A DNA stretch of 64,000 nt, taken from Cervus elaphus. Its lineage: Eukaryota > Chordata > Mammalia > Artiodactyla > Cervidae. Below are positions 1 to 10,847 of this stretch, piece by piece. The DNA lies in contig NC_057823.1 in NCBI RefSeq assembly GCF_910594005.1, forward strand, positions 65,408,015 to 65,472,014. The letters are read 5' to 3'. Numbering within the stretch: the first letter of the stretch is position 1; the number at the start of each line of letters is the position of its first letter. Below the pieces are notes generated by a model that was not told the DNA's origin, did no database searches, and saw nothing but the letters and a program-made list of their open reading frames with translations. The position numbers were made by a program, and so were the translations under genes.

Positions 1-641
1 CTGGTCCCATCACTTAATGGCAAATAGATGGGGAAACAATGGAAATAGTGACAGACTATTTTTCTGAGCTCCAAAATCACTGTAGATGGTGACTGTAGCC
101 ATGAAATTAAAAGATGCTTGCTCCTTGCAAGAAAAGCTATAACCAGCCTATACAGCATATTAAAAAGCAGACACATTACTTTGTCAACAAATGTCTATCT
201 ACTCAGAGCTATGGTTTTTCCAGTAGCCATGTATGGATGTAAGAGCTGGACCATAAAGAAAGCTGAGCACTGAAGAATTGATGCTTTTGAACTGTGGTGT
301 TAAAGATTGCTGAGAGCTCATTGGACTGCAAGGAGATCCAACCAGTCCATCCTAAAGGAAATCAGCCCCAAACATTCATTGGAAGGATTGATGCTGAAGC
401 TCCAACACTTTGGCCACCTGATGTGAAGAACCGACTCCTTGGAAAAGACCCTGATGCTGGGAAAGACTGGAGGTGGGAGTAGAAGGGGATGACAGAGGAT
501 GAGATGGTTGGTTGGCATCACCGACTCAATGAACATGAGTCTGAGCAAGCTCTGGGAGTTAGGATGGACAGGGAAGCCTGGCATGCTGAAGTTCATGGGG
601 CCTCAAAGAATTGGACACGACTGACCAACTGAACTGAACTG
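1..641 (+). mobile_element. BovB LINE (RTE), 3' portion, cut by window edge
   Basis: Matches the C-terminal end of the BovB ORF and its 3' terminus, and aligns with the other BovB copies in this window (for example 12180-12827 and 48640-49299). It ends in the short GAACT-type terminal repeat typical of BovB rather than a poly(A) tail. Many stops break the frame, so it is dead. The 5' side continues outside the window, so no target duplication can be read. Confidence 0.95.
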
Positions 642-875
642 AGAATATGTCAATTCACATATGTGGCTTGTACTGTGTGTCTTTTGGACAATGCTTCTCT
701 GTAGAATTCCTGATAAATGTTCAACTAGGCTTTCTTGAAAACCTCTCTAGACTGAACATTCTCCTGTCCTTGAGAAAATCCATTCTGTGGCTTCAAGGCT
801 GCATATTAGAAGTAATTCTTTTTGTTAAACCATAAAATGTCTTTTTGCATATTTTACACATTGAAAATCATGATG
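642..875. other. Unassigned unique sequence
   Basis: Short AT-rich stretch between a BovB copy and a hAT element. I see no repeat family, conserved frame or RNA gene in it. Confidence 0.5.
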
Positions 876-883
876 CTCTATGG

Positions 884-1089
884 CAGTGGTCCCAAACGAT
901 TTTAGCACCAGGCACTGGTTTCATGGAAAACAAATTTTCCACAGACTGGAGGGTATGGGGGTGTCGGGTGGGCATGATTTTAGGATGATTCAAGCTCATT
1001 ACATTTCTTGTGCAGTTTGTTTCTATCGTTATTACATCAGATTCACCTCAGCTCATCAGGCATTAGATTGCAGAGGTTGGGGACCCCTG
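884..1089 (+). mobile_element. hAT-Charlie nonautonomous element (MER1-like)
   Basis: Begins CAGTGGTCCC and ends GGGGACCCCTG, the inverted termini of MER1/Charlie3-type elements, with the familiar internal text around GATGATTCAAGC and CATTACAT. It is flanked by a perfect 8-bp duplication CTCTATGG at 876-883 and 1090-1097, as expected for hAT transposition. At 206 bp it is an internally deleted derivative with no coding capacity. A second related copy lies at 34916-35115. Confidence 0.9.
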
Positions 1090-1097
1090 CTCTATGG

Positions 1098-2117
1098 CAT
1101 TCTTCCAATAGTAACCCTGAACTATCTTTCATCTCCTCCCGCTTCCATTTTCCCCAGGTCATCCAGTCTTCCCTTGTTCCAAGCAAATACCTCGAATTAG
1201 TTTATTATTCCTTTCACAGTATGTTTTCTGGGTCTCTAATGTTCCCCATCACTTTTCTCTACACATTTTCTCAATTATCAGCATTCCTTCAAAAAAAAAA
1301 CAAAACAACATAACTTTTCTGGTTGTCTCATTGGAGGTAACAGTATATGATGGTAAAATGACCCTTAGATTAGAAATTAGAGATAAGTTAATTCTCATCT
1401 CAGCCAACCTGTGCAACCTTCTATAAGTAATTTCACCTCGTGGGCAAAAGCTTATGAAAGTGAACTTAACAGGGAAACCAAACCAGAAGGAAAAGAAGAA
1501 AAAAAAAAATGATCCACATACAACCTAAACAATGAACCTTTATTTTTAATAGCTGAGCATTCATGTCTCCTGCTAATAGAACCCATCTCCTCCACTTTCA
1601 AAATGTGCCATTTTTCAGTTGTTGGAGGGAGGAAGAGTAGGTTCACCCTGTCCCTCAGCTTCAGGGAAGACTGAGGCCAGGATTGGAGAATCAGAGGCAC
1701 AGATATTGGTTCAGTGACCAGCAAAGTACTCAGCTGAGGCAAATGCATTACACGGAGACAGCTTGCTGTAGGAGGATGCTAACAGGGGAAGCAGAACTCT
1801 AAGACTTTGGGGTGGAGGGAAGGACCCGATGATGCAATTCACATTATTGCAGCCCCTGCTTACAACTGTGCGTCAAGTAATGCACTTTCTGGCCTTTTTT
1901 TTTTTTATTTTTTAAAGAAAATAAAAGAAACTGAATTAATGTATTTCTTTTTTCCAGTAACATCAGTTTGAGTCTACAACCAAGAGACCTGTTGCACTGT
2001 TTTCAGAAATTAAAATGCTTCCAGATCCTTGACCTCATTTCCAGACTTCTGACTTGTCGTGTATGTACCTGGCTTCATGAATGAGCAGTGATGTTCTGTA
2101 TATCAATACGGAAGGAT
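1098..2117. other. Unassigned sequence, no gene seen
   Basis: About 1 kb without a recognisable young repeat. A short A-rich run lies near 1290 and another near 1499. The bases at 1380-1445 resemble a decayed MIR but too weakly to call. Open frames are short and of low complexity. Confidence 0.5.
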
Positions 2118-2240
2118 ATGGACTTCCCTGGCCACCCAGTGGTTAAAGCTCCATACTTCTTGTATATGGGGCACAGGTTTGATCCCTGGCAGGGAAACTA
2201 AGACACTATGTGCCACATAGGGAAAACAAAAAATAAACAC
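2118..2240 (+). repeat. CHR-type tRNA-Glu SINE (cetartiodactyl)
   Basis: Shows the tRNA-derived head GGACTTCCCTGG followed by a degenerate B-box-like GGTTTGATCCCTGG and the GGGAAACTAAGA segment typical of CHR SINEs, ending A-rich. It lacks the Bov-A body (ATGGCAACCCACTCCAGT) that would make it a Bov-tA. Truncated relative to a full CHR unit. Confidence 0.75.
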
Positions 2241-2967
2241 AGAATGACAGACATGTTGAGATGGCAGAAGTCAAGGATGGTAGCACGCTGATTCTGAGTC
2301 TCTGTCCTTTTCTCTTAAGCAGTGTTATCTGTCAATCTTTCACCCATGTCATGGAAAAGCTTCATGGTCAATGCTTCATTTACTCAGCTTATCTTTTCAT
2401 ATTAAAATGATACTTGCTCTATAGTGTGGCAAGTAATTAAGTAACATCACAGCATGCTTTGTTTTATAAAATCGATGCGTGTGCAGAAACAAACTGACTC
2501 CCATTAGGATTCACAACCTGCTTGATTTTCACTTCTCATGGATCTTCAGTAGGCAACATCTTCCAACACTTCTAGTTCTCTCCTCTGCACCAATCACCCC
2601 CCACCCCCACCCCCCGCCCGGCCCCAGGTCCTAACACAGGTTTTATTGCAGCACTCGAGATCTAGAAAGGGCTTTAAGACATGGCTGCTTAATGCCATGA
2701 CTTTATACTGTCAGTGTAAAAGGATTTCTAGAGAATGGAAAGTGACTTTCTCAACATACAGTACAGTTGGAAACACAGCCTAGACAAGAGTTCTGTGCTG
2801 TCAGAGTATGATATCATATAGCATCTGTATTCTAAGTGGAGTCACCTGTTTAGAGGCCTCTTTGGGTAAATCATTTCCCAATTTTCTTCTTTCACAAGAT
2901 CATTTAACTGCATCTCAGTGTTTGTTTATAAAGTGGGCTTAACACTGTTTGGGTGCATAAGCTGTTA
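2241..2967. other. Unassigned sequence with a C-rich run
   Basis: No gene seen. Positions 2598-2625 form a cytosine-rich low-complexity run. The stretch at about 2870-2930 loosely resembles the 3' half of MIR, but I do not call it. Confidence 0.5.
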
Positions 2968-3163
2968 ATAGGTGCATGCTGAGTGTGTGACCCCATGGAC
3001 TGTAGCCCCCCGGACTCCTCTGTCCATGAAATTTCCCAGGCAAGAATACTGGAGTGGGTTGCCATTTCCTTCTCCAGGGGATACTCACATCCCAGGGATT
3101 GAACTCTTGTCTCCTGTGTCAGCAGATGGATTCTTTACCACTGCAGCACCTGGGAAACCCACT
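2968..3163 (-). repeat. Bov-tA SINE
   Basis: Reverse-strand Bov-tA: the Bov-A body (GACCCCATGGACTGTAGCC, then AAGAATACTGGAGTGGGTTG) is followed by the reversed tRNA-derived head ending GGGAAACCC. The peptide readable on the plus strand here is the well-known spurious translation of this SINE and not a gene. Confidence 0.92.
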
Positions 3164-3830
3164 AGTAGGCCTAACCACTATTTATGTGCCAGGCATCTAC
3201 TATATGCTTATGAATCCAATCTGGCTTAATCGTCATAAATATCTCTGAAGTTTGTACTCGAAGGTTTCTCTTTTTTTTAAAGAAAAGGAAGTTGGGATTT
3301 AGAGAGGTGATGGAGATAGCCTAAATCAGATATCTGATAAATATGATCAACAGGATTGAATTCAGTTTCTACCTCTGACTCTAGAGCCTGAATTTTTAAC
3401 CTGAATATTCTATCTTCTCAGTAAGATTAAGCAAACTCTTTCATTAGAACATGTCTGGAAATAGACAAGGCTGTAAAATAGAGTGATCACTTTCTGAGCC
3501 CTCATTGACCTGTAAAACATTTTAATAAATCACCAGCTATGCTCAGGAATATCCCTGTTCAAGTCCTGTGACCCACTATTTAAATGTATAGTAAACAAAA
3601 GTCCATAATTCACTTACATTTTGCTATGTGTTCAATAGCTACAGAAGTTTCTACAGAAATTTTTAAGAGAGACAGAAATGTAAAACAGGAGACAGAAGAG
3701 CAGGAGCCTCTCTTATTCCCACTGCATCTTCAGCCCTCACATGTTTCAGATACACTTTCTATCTAGCTGAGTGTCTCCTTTACAACAGAGGATTGTACCT
3801 AAAAACCCTAGATTGGCTGTGTGGTAGTTA
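3164..3830. other. Unassigned sequence, no gene seen
   Basis: AT-rich, mostly unique. The area at 3255-3330 may be a decayed MIR. No supported coding or RNA feature. Confidence 0.45.
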
Positions 3831-3884
3831 TCTATTGCTGTGTAACAAATTATCCCAAAGCTTAGTGTCTTAAAACAACATTCA
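3831..3884 (-). repeat. MLT1-like LTR end, remnant
   Basis: Contains the reversed terminal text of MLT1 MaLR LTRs (ATTGCTGTGTAACAAATTAT followed by CTTAGTGTCTTAAAACAACA). Only about 50 bp remain, abutting an L1 fragment. Confidence 0.55.
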
Positions 3885-4802
3885 TTTTTGTCAGAAAGTA
3901 ACAAACTTATTTTAGAATTTATATGGAAATTCAAGGGACACAGATAGCCAAAATGATCTTAAAAAAAGAAGTTGGAGGATTCACAATTTCCAATTGCAAA
4001 CCTTACTACAAAGCTAGAGTAATCAAGAAAGTCTGAAACTGATATAAGGATAGCCATATAGATCAATGGAATAGAACTGAGAGTCTAGACATAAATCTCC
4101 CAATTCACAGTCATTTGATTCTTAACAAGGATGCCAAAACAACTCAATGAGGGAAAGAACAGTCTTTCTAACAAATGGTTCTGGGGAAACTGGATATCCA
4201 CATACAATAGACTGAAGTTGAATGCCAACTTCACACCATATATGAAAAGTAATTCCAAATGGATCAAAGACCTACTATTTTATAGCTACAACTATAAAAT
4301 GCTTAGAAGAAATCATAGGTCTCAATCTTCATGGTCTTGAATTAAGCCATGGTTTCTTAGATATGATAGCAAAAGCAATGAAAGAAAAAACAGAGATAAA
4401 CCTGACATTACCAAAACTGTAAACTTTTGTGCTTTAACAGGCACCATTAAGAAAGTAAAACACCACCACCTGAAAGTAAAACAACCCAATAAAGGCCTTA
4501 TTTCCAGAATATACAAAGAACCATTACAACTTAAAAGTAAAGACCAAAAAGCGACCAAGGGTCTGGATAGACAATCCTCCAAAGAAGATATACAGTCAGT
4601 AAGCACTTGAAAAGATGCTTAACATCATTAGTCATCAGGAATATGGAAATGTAAACAACAGTGAGATACCAATTCATATCCACTAGAATGGCAATAATCA
4701 ATTGGGCAGATAAGTGTTGGTAAGGATGTGGAGAAGCTCAAAATAGACACTGTGGAAACGTTTGGCAGCTCCTCAAAAAGTTAAACAGAGACCTAGCTGT
4801 TT

Positions 4803-4845
<43 letters not shown>

Positions 4846-4860
4846 CCAAGAGAATAAAAC
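3885..4860 (+). mobile_element. Old L1 LINE, ORF2 3' part
   Basis: The text follows the C-terminal half of L1 ORF2: the segments around ATAGATCAATGGAATAGAACTGAGAG, AACAAATGGTTCTGGGGAAAC and GAAAAGATGCTTAACATCATTAGTC occur in the expected order. Many frame breaks show an old inactive copy. It ends near the (AC)n tract at 4806-4841. Confidence 0.85.
4806..4841. repeat. (AC)18 microsatellite
   Basis: An uninterrupted run of 18 AC units inside the tail of the old L1 fragment. Uninterrupted runs of this length are often length-polymorphic. Confidence 0.97.
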
Positions 4861-5198
4861 ATATGGAGCAATACCCATCTTGCTCAGAAGTCAAAAAAGC
4901 TGAAAGAAAAAGTAATTTTAGTTGCTAGAGGCTCACCTGCTATTCCAGGCCAACCTGCAACTGTGCCTCATGCCCTGCTGCAGCTCAGTCTAAAAAGGCA
5001 AGATAGTTATAGTTCTGATTTCCAAATCTCATTCAAAATGTCCTGTGGTCCATGCTAATCCATAACTACGTAAGAAAGGAAACTCCTGGAAGTTTAGTTT
5101 CAGTTTAGCTAGATTAGCATAACAAAATTAACTTCAATTATTATTAAAGAATTTTTGAGTCAGGAATGGTGTTCAGTACATAAATTGTATTTCTTCAG
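4861..5198. other. Unassigned sequence
   Basis: About 340 bp with no recognised repeat or coding feature. Confidence 0.4.
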
Positions 5199-5643
5199 AG
5201 ATATTACTTTGCCAACAAAGGTCCAAATAGTCAAAGATCCAGTTTTTCCAGCAGTCATGTATGGATGTGAAAGTTAGACCATAAAGAAAGCTGAACACCG
5301 AAGAAGTGATGCTTTTGAATTGTGGTCTTGGAGAAGACTCCTGAGAGTCCCTTGAACTGCAAGGACATCAAACCAGTTAATCCTGAAAGAAATCAATCCT
5401 GACTATTCATCTGGTGACTTTGGCCACCTGACGCAAAGAACTGACGCATTAGAAAAGACCCTGATGCTGGGAAAGATTGAAGGCAGGAGGAGAAGGGGAT
5501 GACAGAGACCAAAATGGTTGGATGGTATCACTGACTCAACAGAGTTTGAGCATGCTCCAGGAGTTGGTGAAAGACAGGGAAGCCTGGCATGTTATAGTCC
5601 ATGGGGTCTCAAAGAGTCTGACATGACTGAGTAACCGAACATC
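5199..5643 (+). mobile_element. BovB LINE, 5'-truncated 3' end
   Basis: Starts at the BovB segment AGAGATATTACTTTGCC and runs to the 3' terminus (GACATGACTGAGTAACCGAAC). It is internally shortened near 5410, where the usual GGAAGGACTGATGCTGAAGC text is missing. Dead fragment; no clear target duplication. Confidence 0.92.
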
Positions 5644-5724
5644 AACAAGAAATGGAAACTTGTACTAAATACCCTAAATTTATCTTAAATATCAGAAAGC
5701 TGCAAAGAGTATGTTCTTTAAAAA

Positions 5725-5933
5725 GGGTTTCTCAACCTCAGCACTACTGACATTTTATGTTTGGTAAATCTTTTTAACAGGGGGCTTTCCTATGCATTAT
5801 AGAGTGTTCAGCAGCACCTCGGTATCTACAAATTAAATGGAGTTCTCACAAATCAAAAATATCTTCAGACAGTGTCAACTGTTTCCCTGGGGATCTAAAA
5901 TTGCCTCCAGTTGAGAACTACTGCTTTGAAGGA
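5725..5933 (+). mobile_element. hAT-type MITE, family uncertain
   Basis: Bounded by inverted termini (GGTTTCTCAACCTC at the left, CCAGTTGAGAACTACTG at the right), with the internal GTGTTCAGCAGCACC text of a common mammalian MITE. A possible imperfect 8-bp duplication (CTTTAAAA / CTTTGAAG) flanks it. The same family occurs inverted at 58825-59023. Confidence 0.65.
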
Positions 5934-6874
5934 TACTAAATATTCCAAAACAAAGATGCTGTGTAAACTCAGGTCTAGCTGAAATTAGATTATATGTTAT
6001 GCTGCTTATATATTTAATTCCCTGTGTGTGTTTAGTTGCTAATATTAATTCACTACATTGGAAGAGGCTCTCTCTGGTTGACCTTGAGTCAAAGCTTAAT
6101 AGCAAGGCTCAGTTGGTCAAGGTTACTAATTAAAAATTATGGATGTGTTAGCTTTAGAAGATCCCATCTTTTATCTCAGCAAGGTGAAGGATACAGCAGC
6201 TCACAGATGGCTCAAGGCAAATCTATGCCTGTTTCAAGGAAGTTTGACAACTAGTTCCCTTGGTATAAAACACTACAGAGATGACACTCTTTCAAGAGTG
6301 AATCGTCTTTTTTTGATCATTTCAAATTCTCTTTCATTATTATAAGAAAATTACGTTTTTCTTAAGTAAAATGGTTGGATTCAATCTTGTACTCTTGAAT
6401 GGCCCATCCTGTAGAAGTTTCAGCAATTTCAAAAGTGACTAGCTGTGCCAGATAACCTTATCAAGAGAGAAGATTCAAGTGGTTGCATCTTGCCCTCTGT
6501 CAAATCATACTCTAATTCAAGGGCAGAAAACTCAAGTATCTTCAGGAATCAAGTAGGCAAAGTTAAACACACAGTGGTTCTTAGCAACTATAGTAAACTG
6601 GAAAGCCTGTGCCCCGCCTAAAATGGTATACAACCTCTGCTTAGGGATGTCATTTACGAAAATGCAATTTTTTTAAATTTTATGAAGCCAGGAGTCAATA
6701 TATGTATATGAAATTTGTTGGCAATTAATTCAATTGTGAAAAATCATTACAAAACAATATGACACAGGGAGAAGCATGTGTGTGTGTAGCTACATACCCT
6801 GGGTAAAAGTAGGGCTCAGTTGGTAGAGATGGTGTGTATGCATTTGTATGCATGCATATATGTATGTATACATG
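5934..6874. other. Unassigned sequence, no gene seen
   Basis: About 0.94 kb of AT-rich sequence. Short TG/CA-type simple repeats lie at 6776-6790 and 6828-6870. Open frames are short and show no recognisable domain. Confidence 0.45.
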
Positions 6875-7080
6875 AGGCCTTCCCAGGTGGCACTAAAGAA
6901 CCCATCTGCCAATGCAGGAGACTTAAGAGATGCAGGCTTGATCCCTGGGTCAGGAAGATCCCCTGGAGGAGGGCATGGCAACCCACTTCAGTATTCTTAC
7001 CTGGAGAATCCCATGGACAGAGGAACCTGGCAGGCTACAGTCCATGGGGTCACAGAGTCAAACACAACTGAAGTGACAGC
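6875..7080 (+). repeat. Bov-tA SINE
   Basis: tRNA-derived head (AGGCCTTCCCAGGTGG, GCTTGATCCCTGGGTC) followed by the Bov-A body (GGCAACCCACTTCAGTATTC) and GTCACAGAGTCAAACACAAC tail. It sits between CA/TG-rich simple repeats, which may be its target site and its own tail. Confidence 0.92.
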
Positions 7081-7366
7081 ATGCACACATATATACATGT
7101 GCATATATACACATGTGAGTTTGCCTGTAGGCTGCATTCACCCATCAAGAGACTAGATTATCATTTTTATTCTCATCAGCCAACCGAAAGGCAAAACAAC
7201 TTACTAATAAGGGAGGTGGAAAAACTAGTTATTTCAGAGGATTTTTCTCTTATTTAGTCCTAAGTGATTTCTCAATACCATCAATAACTCCTTGTTGTCC
7301 CACATTATCAAAATATCCACGGTAAGCTTAAAGTTATTCAGACCAGTAATAAAAACTTACTTCCAC

Positions 7367-7480
7367 TCTCACGACAGAAAACTGAGGATCAGACAGTTAA
7401 CATGACCTCAGGTCATGTAAAAGCCTCAGGTCACAAAGCCTAGAAGGAGTGAAGCCAAGGCTGAAACTCGTCTCCTGAAA
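7367..7480 (+). repeat. MIR SINE
   Basis: Matches the MIR 3' half: GAAAACTGAGGATCAGACAG, then CTCAGGTCACAAAGCC and GAAGCCAAGGCTGAAACTC. Old mammalian-wide SINE, diverged. Confidence 0.6.
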
Positions 7481-9059
7481 CACGCACCTAGCACCCTTCG
7501 GCTACTATGTAATATGTCTAAGACCTTGTGGAAATCATCTGCTTTAAGTTAACATAAATCTAGTAAGTATCTGTGTGCAATCTTCGTTTTTGAAAAAGAC
7601 TATTTTATCCTTGTACGTCCCCAGGTGGAAATTTGACAAGTGTTGTGCTGAAAACAAATTATGCTGTAGTGTGTGCACATTAATTTCTTGGCTAATATTT
7701 CAGTTCACTACATTGTAAACCCCTTCATAGTCATCATGATCTGGAAGTACATGCTTTATTGCTTCTAAATATTTGAATTCCAATACGAAGCCCTGTCAAT
7801 CTACCCAGACTCATAAGTTGGCTTAACCTGATTTTCTCTGCTTTGTGACAACATTGTTTAGTATGCGCTGGGCTGTATCTGACATAAGGAAATCTTATAT
7901 TACATTTAATCAAATAGACTGAAAGCTGCTAAAATGCCTGCTCTTCCCAAATTTGCAAAGCATTGCATTTTTCCCCCCTTTTCTTTTTTGACTCTGGTGA
8001 GTCTGCTATCAAAGTATTTACAGAATTTATGTACATTGAGAAGCTTTCAAATGCATAAAACCCAGCATGGTGTGAATCTCGGTTTTTGAAGAAAAGATTA
8101 AAAGAGTTCCCTTTAGTCTCCTAAGGACCCTCTCACAGAAGAAATTCTTAGGTCTGTAAGTAACTTTGTTATCCAGTGGCCTATATTTACAGTGCGTGTT
8201 ATCTTCAAATCAAAATATAAATTTTACATTTATCCCTACCCTGTACAGTAATTGTCCATGTCTTTTCTTACTTTATAACAGAAAGAAAGAAACATATTAA
8301 AAATAAAAAAAAACTGTTCTCAAAGCCTTGACTGCATGAATAATGGAGAGGGAAATCTCAGTATACCCTGTCTGTTCCAACTTTAAAATAGCTCTGAAGC
8401 TCACCCTTTTCTTCATCTCTAACCTTTTACTCCATCACCACCCCAACTCTCTATTGTAGCTTGAGCCAAAAACTTCCATCTTCTAGATTTCAATGGTCCC
8501 TCTCATTTATACTTTGTCATCTCCAATCCACTGCCCACACTACATTTGTGGCAGAAGCTGCTGCTCATCTTCCCAGTAAGAACCCTTGCATAGTAACAGA
8601 AATTCGGTTTTCTTACGAATAGCAGTACACTCAGCTTAAAAGGCTCTATTTCCTGATCTCTCTTGCAGTTAGCAGTAGCTAATTATTAATATTTGGAAGT
8701 CAATGAACCAAACTTGCAGGAAATGGAACCAAGACCAGTCAGACAGCTATCACCCCCTACCCTTTCTCCCTACTATGTGAATGATGGAAAGGATGCTGGA
8801 GTTCTAGCAGCCATTTCGTATATGTGAGGATGCAAACCAGGTCTAAAGATAGTAGAGCAAAAAAGCAGGAGCCTAGGTCCCTGATGCTTTTATCAAGTTT
8901 ACATGTCAGTCTCAGAATGTGTTCTCTACATTTTTTTCCCTATGTAACTGGCCCCAATATGTTTATTGTCCCTAGAATTGACAATAATATCATTTATTCA
9001 AGCAAAAAATGTGATCATTAAAAAAGTAAATCAGACCAAGTTACGAATTCTCACCTTCA
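7481..9059. other. Unassigned sequence, 1.6 kb, no gene seen
   Basis: Low-CpG, AT-rich sequence without young repeats. It could hold decayed repeats that need a library search. I see no splice-bounded conserved frame. Confidence 0.45.
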
Positions 9060-9425
9060 GATTCTCACCTTCTTTCAATGGCTTACACATCTCTGATTTC
9101 ATATGAATCGCTAGCCAAACCACCTTCACACCACACCTTTGACTGCCTTTCAGTACCTCTCACTATACTGTACTTTTTAAAACTTTCCTCTTCACACTCA
9201 CTGGCCTCATTGCCTTGACAGTGTGGTTAATTCTGTCCCCATTTTTCAGATATCACCTCAAATAGCAGTTCTTCTGAGGGGCACTCTCAACTTTCCCAAC
9301 AGAAAGTAACTTCTCAACATCACTTTTATCTTGCTCATGCCCATCAGAGAGTGTATCGCAGTCGTTAATTATCTCATTTACTCACTTATTAGTTGTCTGT
9401 TTCCACAGAATAGAAGCCTTGCTTT
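9060..9425 (+). repeat. L2 LINE, 3' region
   Basis: Order and wording resemble the L2 3' end: CTTTCAATGGCTTACACATC, TCAGATATCACCTCAAATAG, TCTGAGGGGCACTCTCAA and the CACAGAATAGAAGCC segment. Highly diverged, mammalian-wide. Confidence 0.55.
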
Positions 9426-9837
9426 TTATGGAAGCACATAACATTCACCTGATAGATTTATCATGACTTTAAGTGAATAAAGTTTCCACTTCTCCTATCT
9501 AAAAAGCTTACCTCAAGCCCCCTTGCTTTGGTCACATCTTAAACTCCTCCTATACTTATAAATTACATCCCCTAGTAAATATGTTCTTTTCGGACAGGGC
9601 CTTTGATCTAGCCTCCACTACCCACACTTTTTGAAATGTATATTTTATTCTGATTTGCATGTGCATTTCAAATTCACCTGGCTGTATCCTAACTCCTTGA
9701 AAATCTAAGGTGTCACCTTCTCCAGAAGACTTCCTGGTGTTCAACTCCCAAATCTGTGTTTGTTGTCTCTTCTTACAGAGGTATGATGATTATTAAATAA
9801 AGCATCATACTTTGGGAGCAAGTGTTCTGTCCTTAAA

Positions 9838-9895
9838 GTGAGATAATTTAGGTTTAGAGCCCAGATCTGCCACTGAGTGATTATGTGCCTGAGAA
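9838..9895 (+). repeat. MIR SINE fragment cut by a BovB insertion
   Basis: The central MIR text (GAGCCCAGATCTGCCACTGAG, TTATGTGCCTGAG) stops where the minus-strand BovB begins. I could not confidently find its continuation on the far side of the BovB. Confidence 0.45.
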
Positions 9896-9899
9896 CAGT

Positions 9900-10768
9900 T
9901 TCAGTTCAGTTCAGTTGCGTCCAACTCTGAGACCCCAAGGACTGCAGCACACCAGGCTTCCCTGTGCATTGCCAACTCCTGGAGTTTACTCAAACTCATG
10001 TCCATCAAATCGGTGATGCCATCCAACCATTTCATCCTCTGTCATCCCCTTCTGCCTTCAATCTTTCCCGGCATCAGGGTCTTTTCCAAGGACTCAGTTC
10101 TTCACATCAGGTAGCCAAAGTACTAGAGTTTCAGCTTCAGCATCAGTCCTTCCAATGAACACCCAGGACTGATCTCCTTTAGGATGGATTGGTTGGAACT
10201 CCTTGCAGTTCAAGGGGCTCTCAAGAGCCTTCTCAAACACCACAGTTCAAAGGCATCAATTCTTCAGTGCTCAGCTTTCTTTACAGTCCAACTCTCACAT
10301 CCACACATGACTACTAGAAAAACCATTGCTTTGACTAGACAGACCTTTGTCAGCAAAGCAATGTCTCTGCTTTTTAATATTCTGTCCAGGTTGGTCATAA
10401 CTTTTCCTCCAAGGAGCAAGGTTCTTTTAATTTCATGGCTGTAGTCACCATTTGCAGTGATTTTGGAGCCCAAAAACAAAGTCTGTCACTGTTTCCACTG
10501 TTACTCTGTTTATTTCCCATGAAGTGATGGGACCAGACACCATGATCTTAGTTTTCTGAATCTTGAGTTTTAAGCCAACTTTTTCACTCTCCTTTTTCAC
10601 TTTCATCAAGAGGCTCTTTAGTTTTTCTTCACTTTCTGCCATAAGGGTGGTGTCATCTACATATCTGAGGTTATTTATATTTATCCTGGCAATCTTGATT
10701 CCAGCTTGTGCTTCATCCAGCCCAGCATTTCTCAAGATGTACCCTGCATGTAAGCTAAATAAGCAGTT
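9900..10768 (-). mobile_element. BovB LINE, minus strand, 5'-truncated
   Basis: Reads as BovB in reverse, from the terminal GAACT-type repeat at the left to the reverse-transcriptase segment that includes the reversed YADD-coding region near 10660. The sequence CAGTTTCAGT occurs at 9896-9905 and 10764-10773 and is a plausible target duplication, although part of it may belong to the BovB terminus. Antisense and sense frames contain stops, so it is inactive. Confidence 0.95.
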
Positions 10769-10847
10769 TCAGTCATCATTAATTTAAAACCTAAGATGAC
10801 TTCAGCTGTGGCAGTCTATGTAATTGACATCAGATAACATGTGCAAC

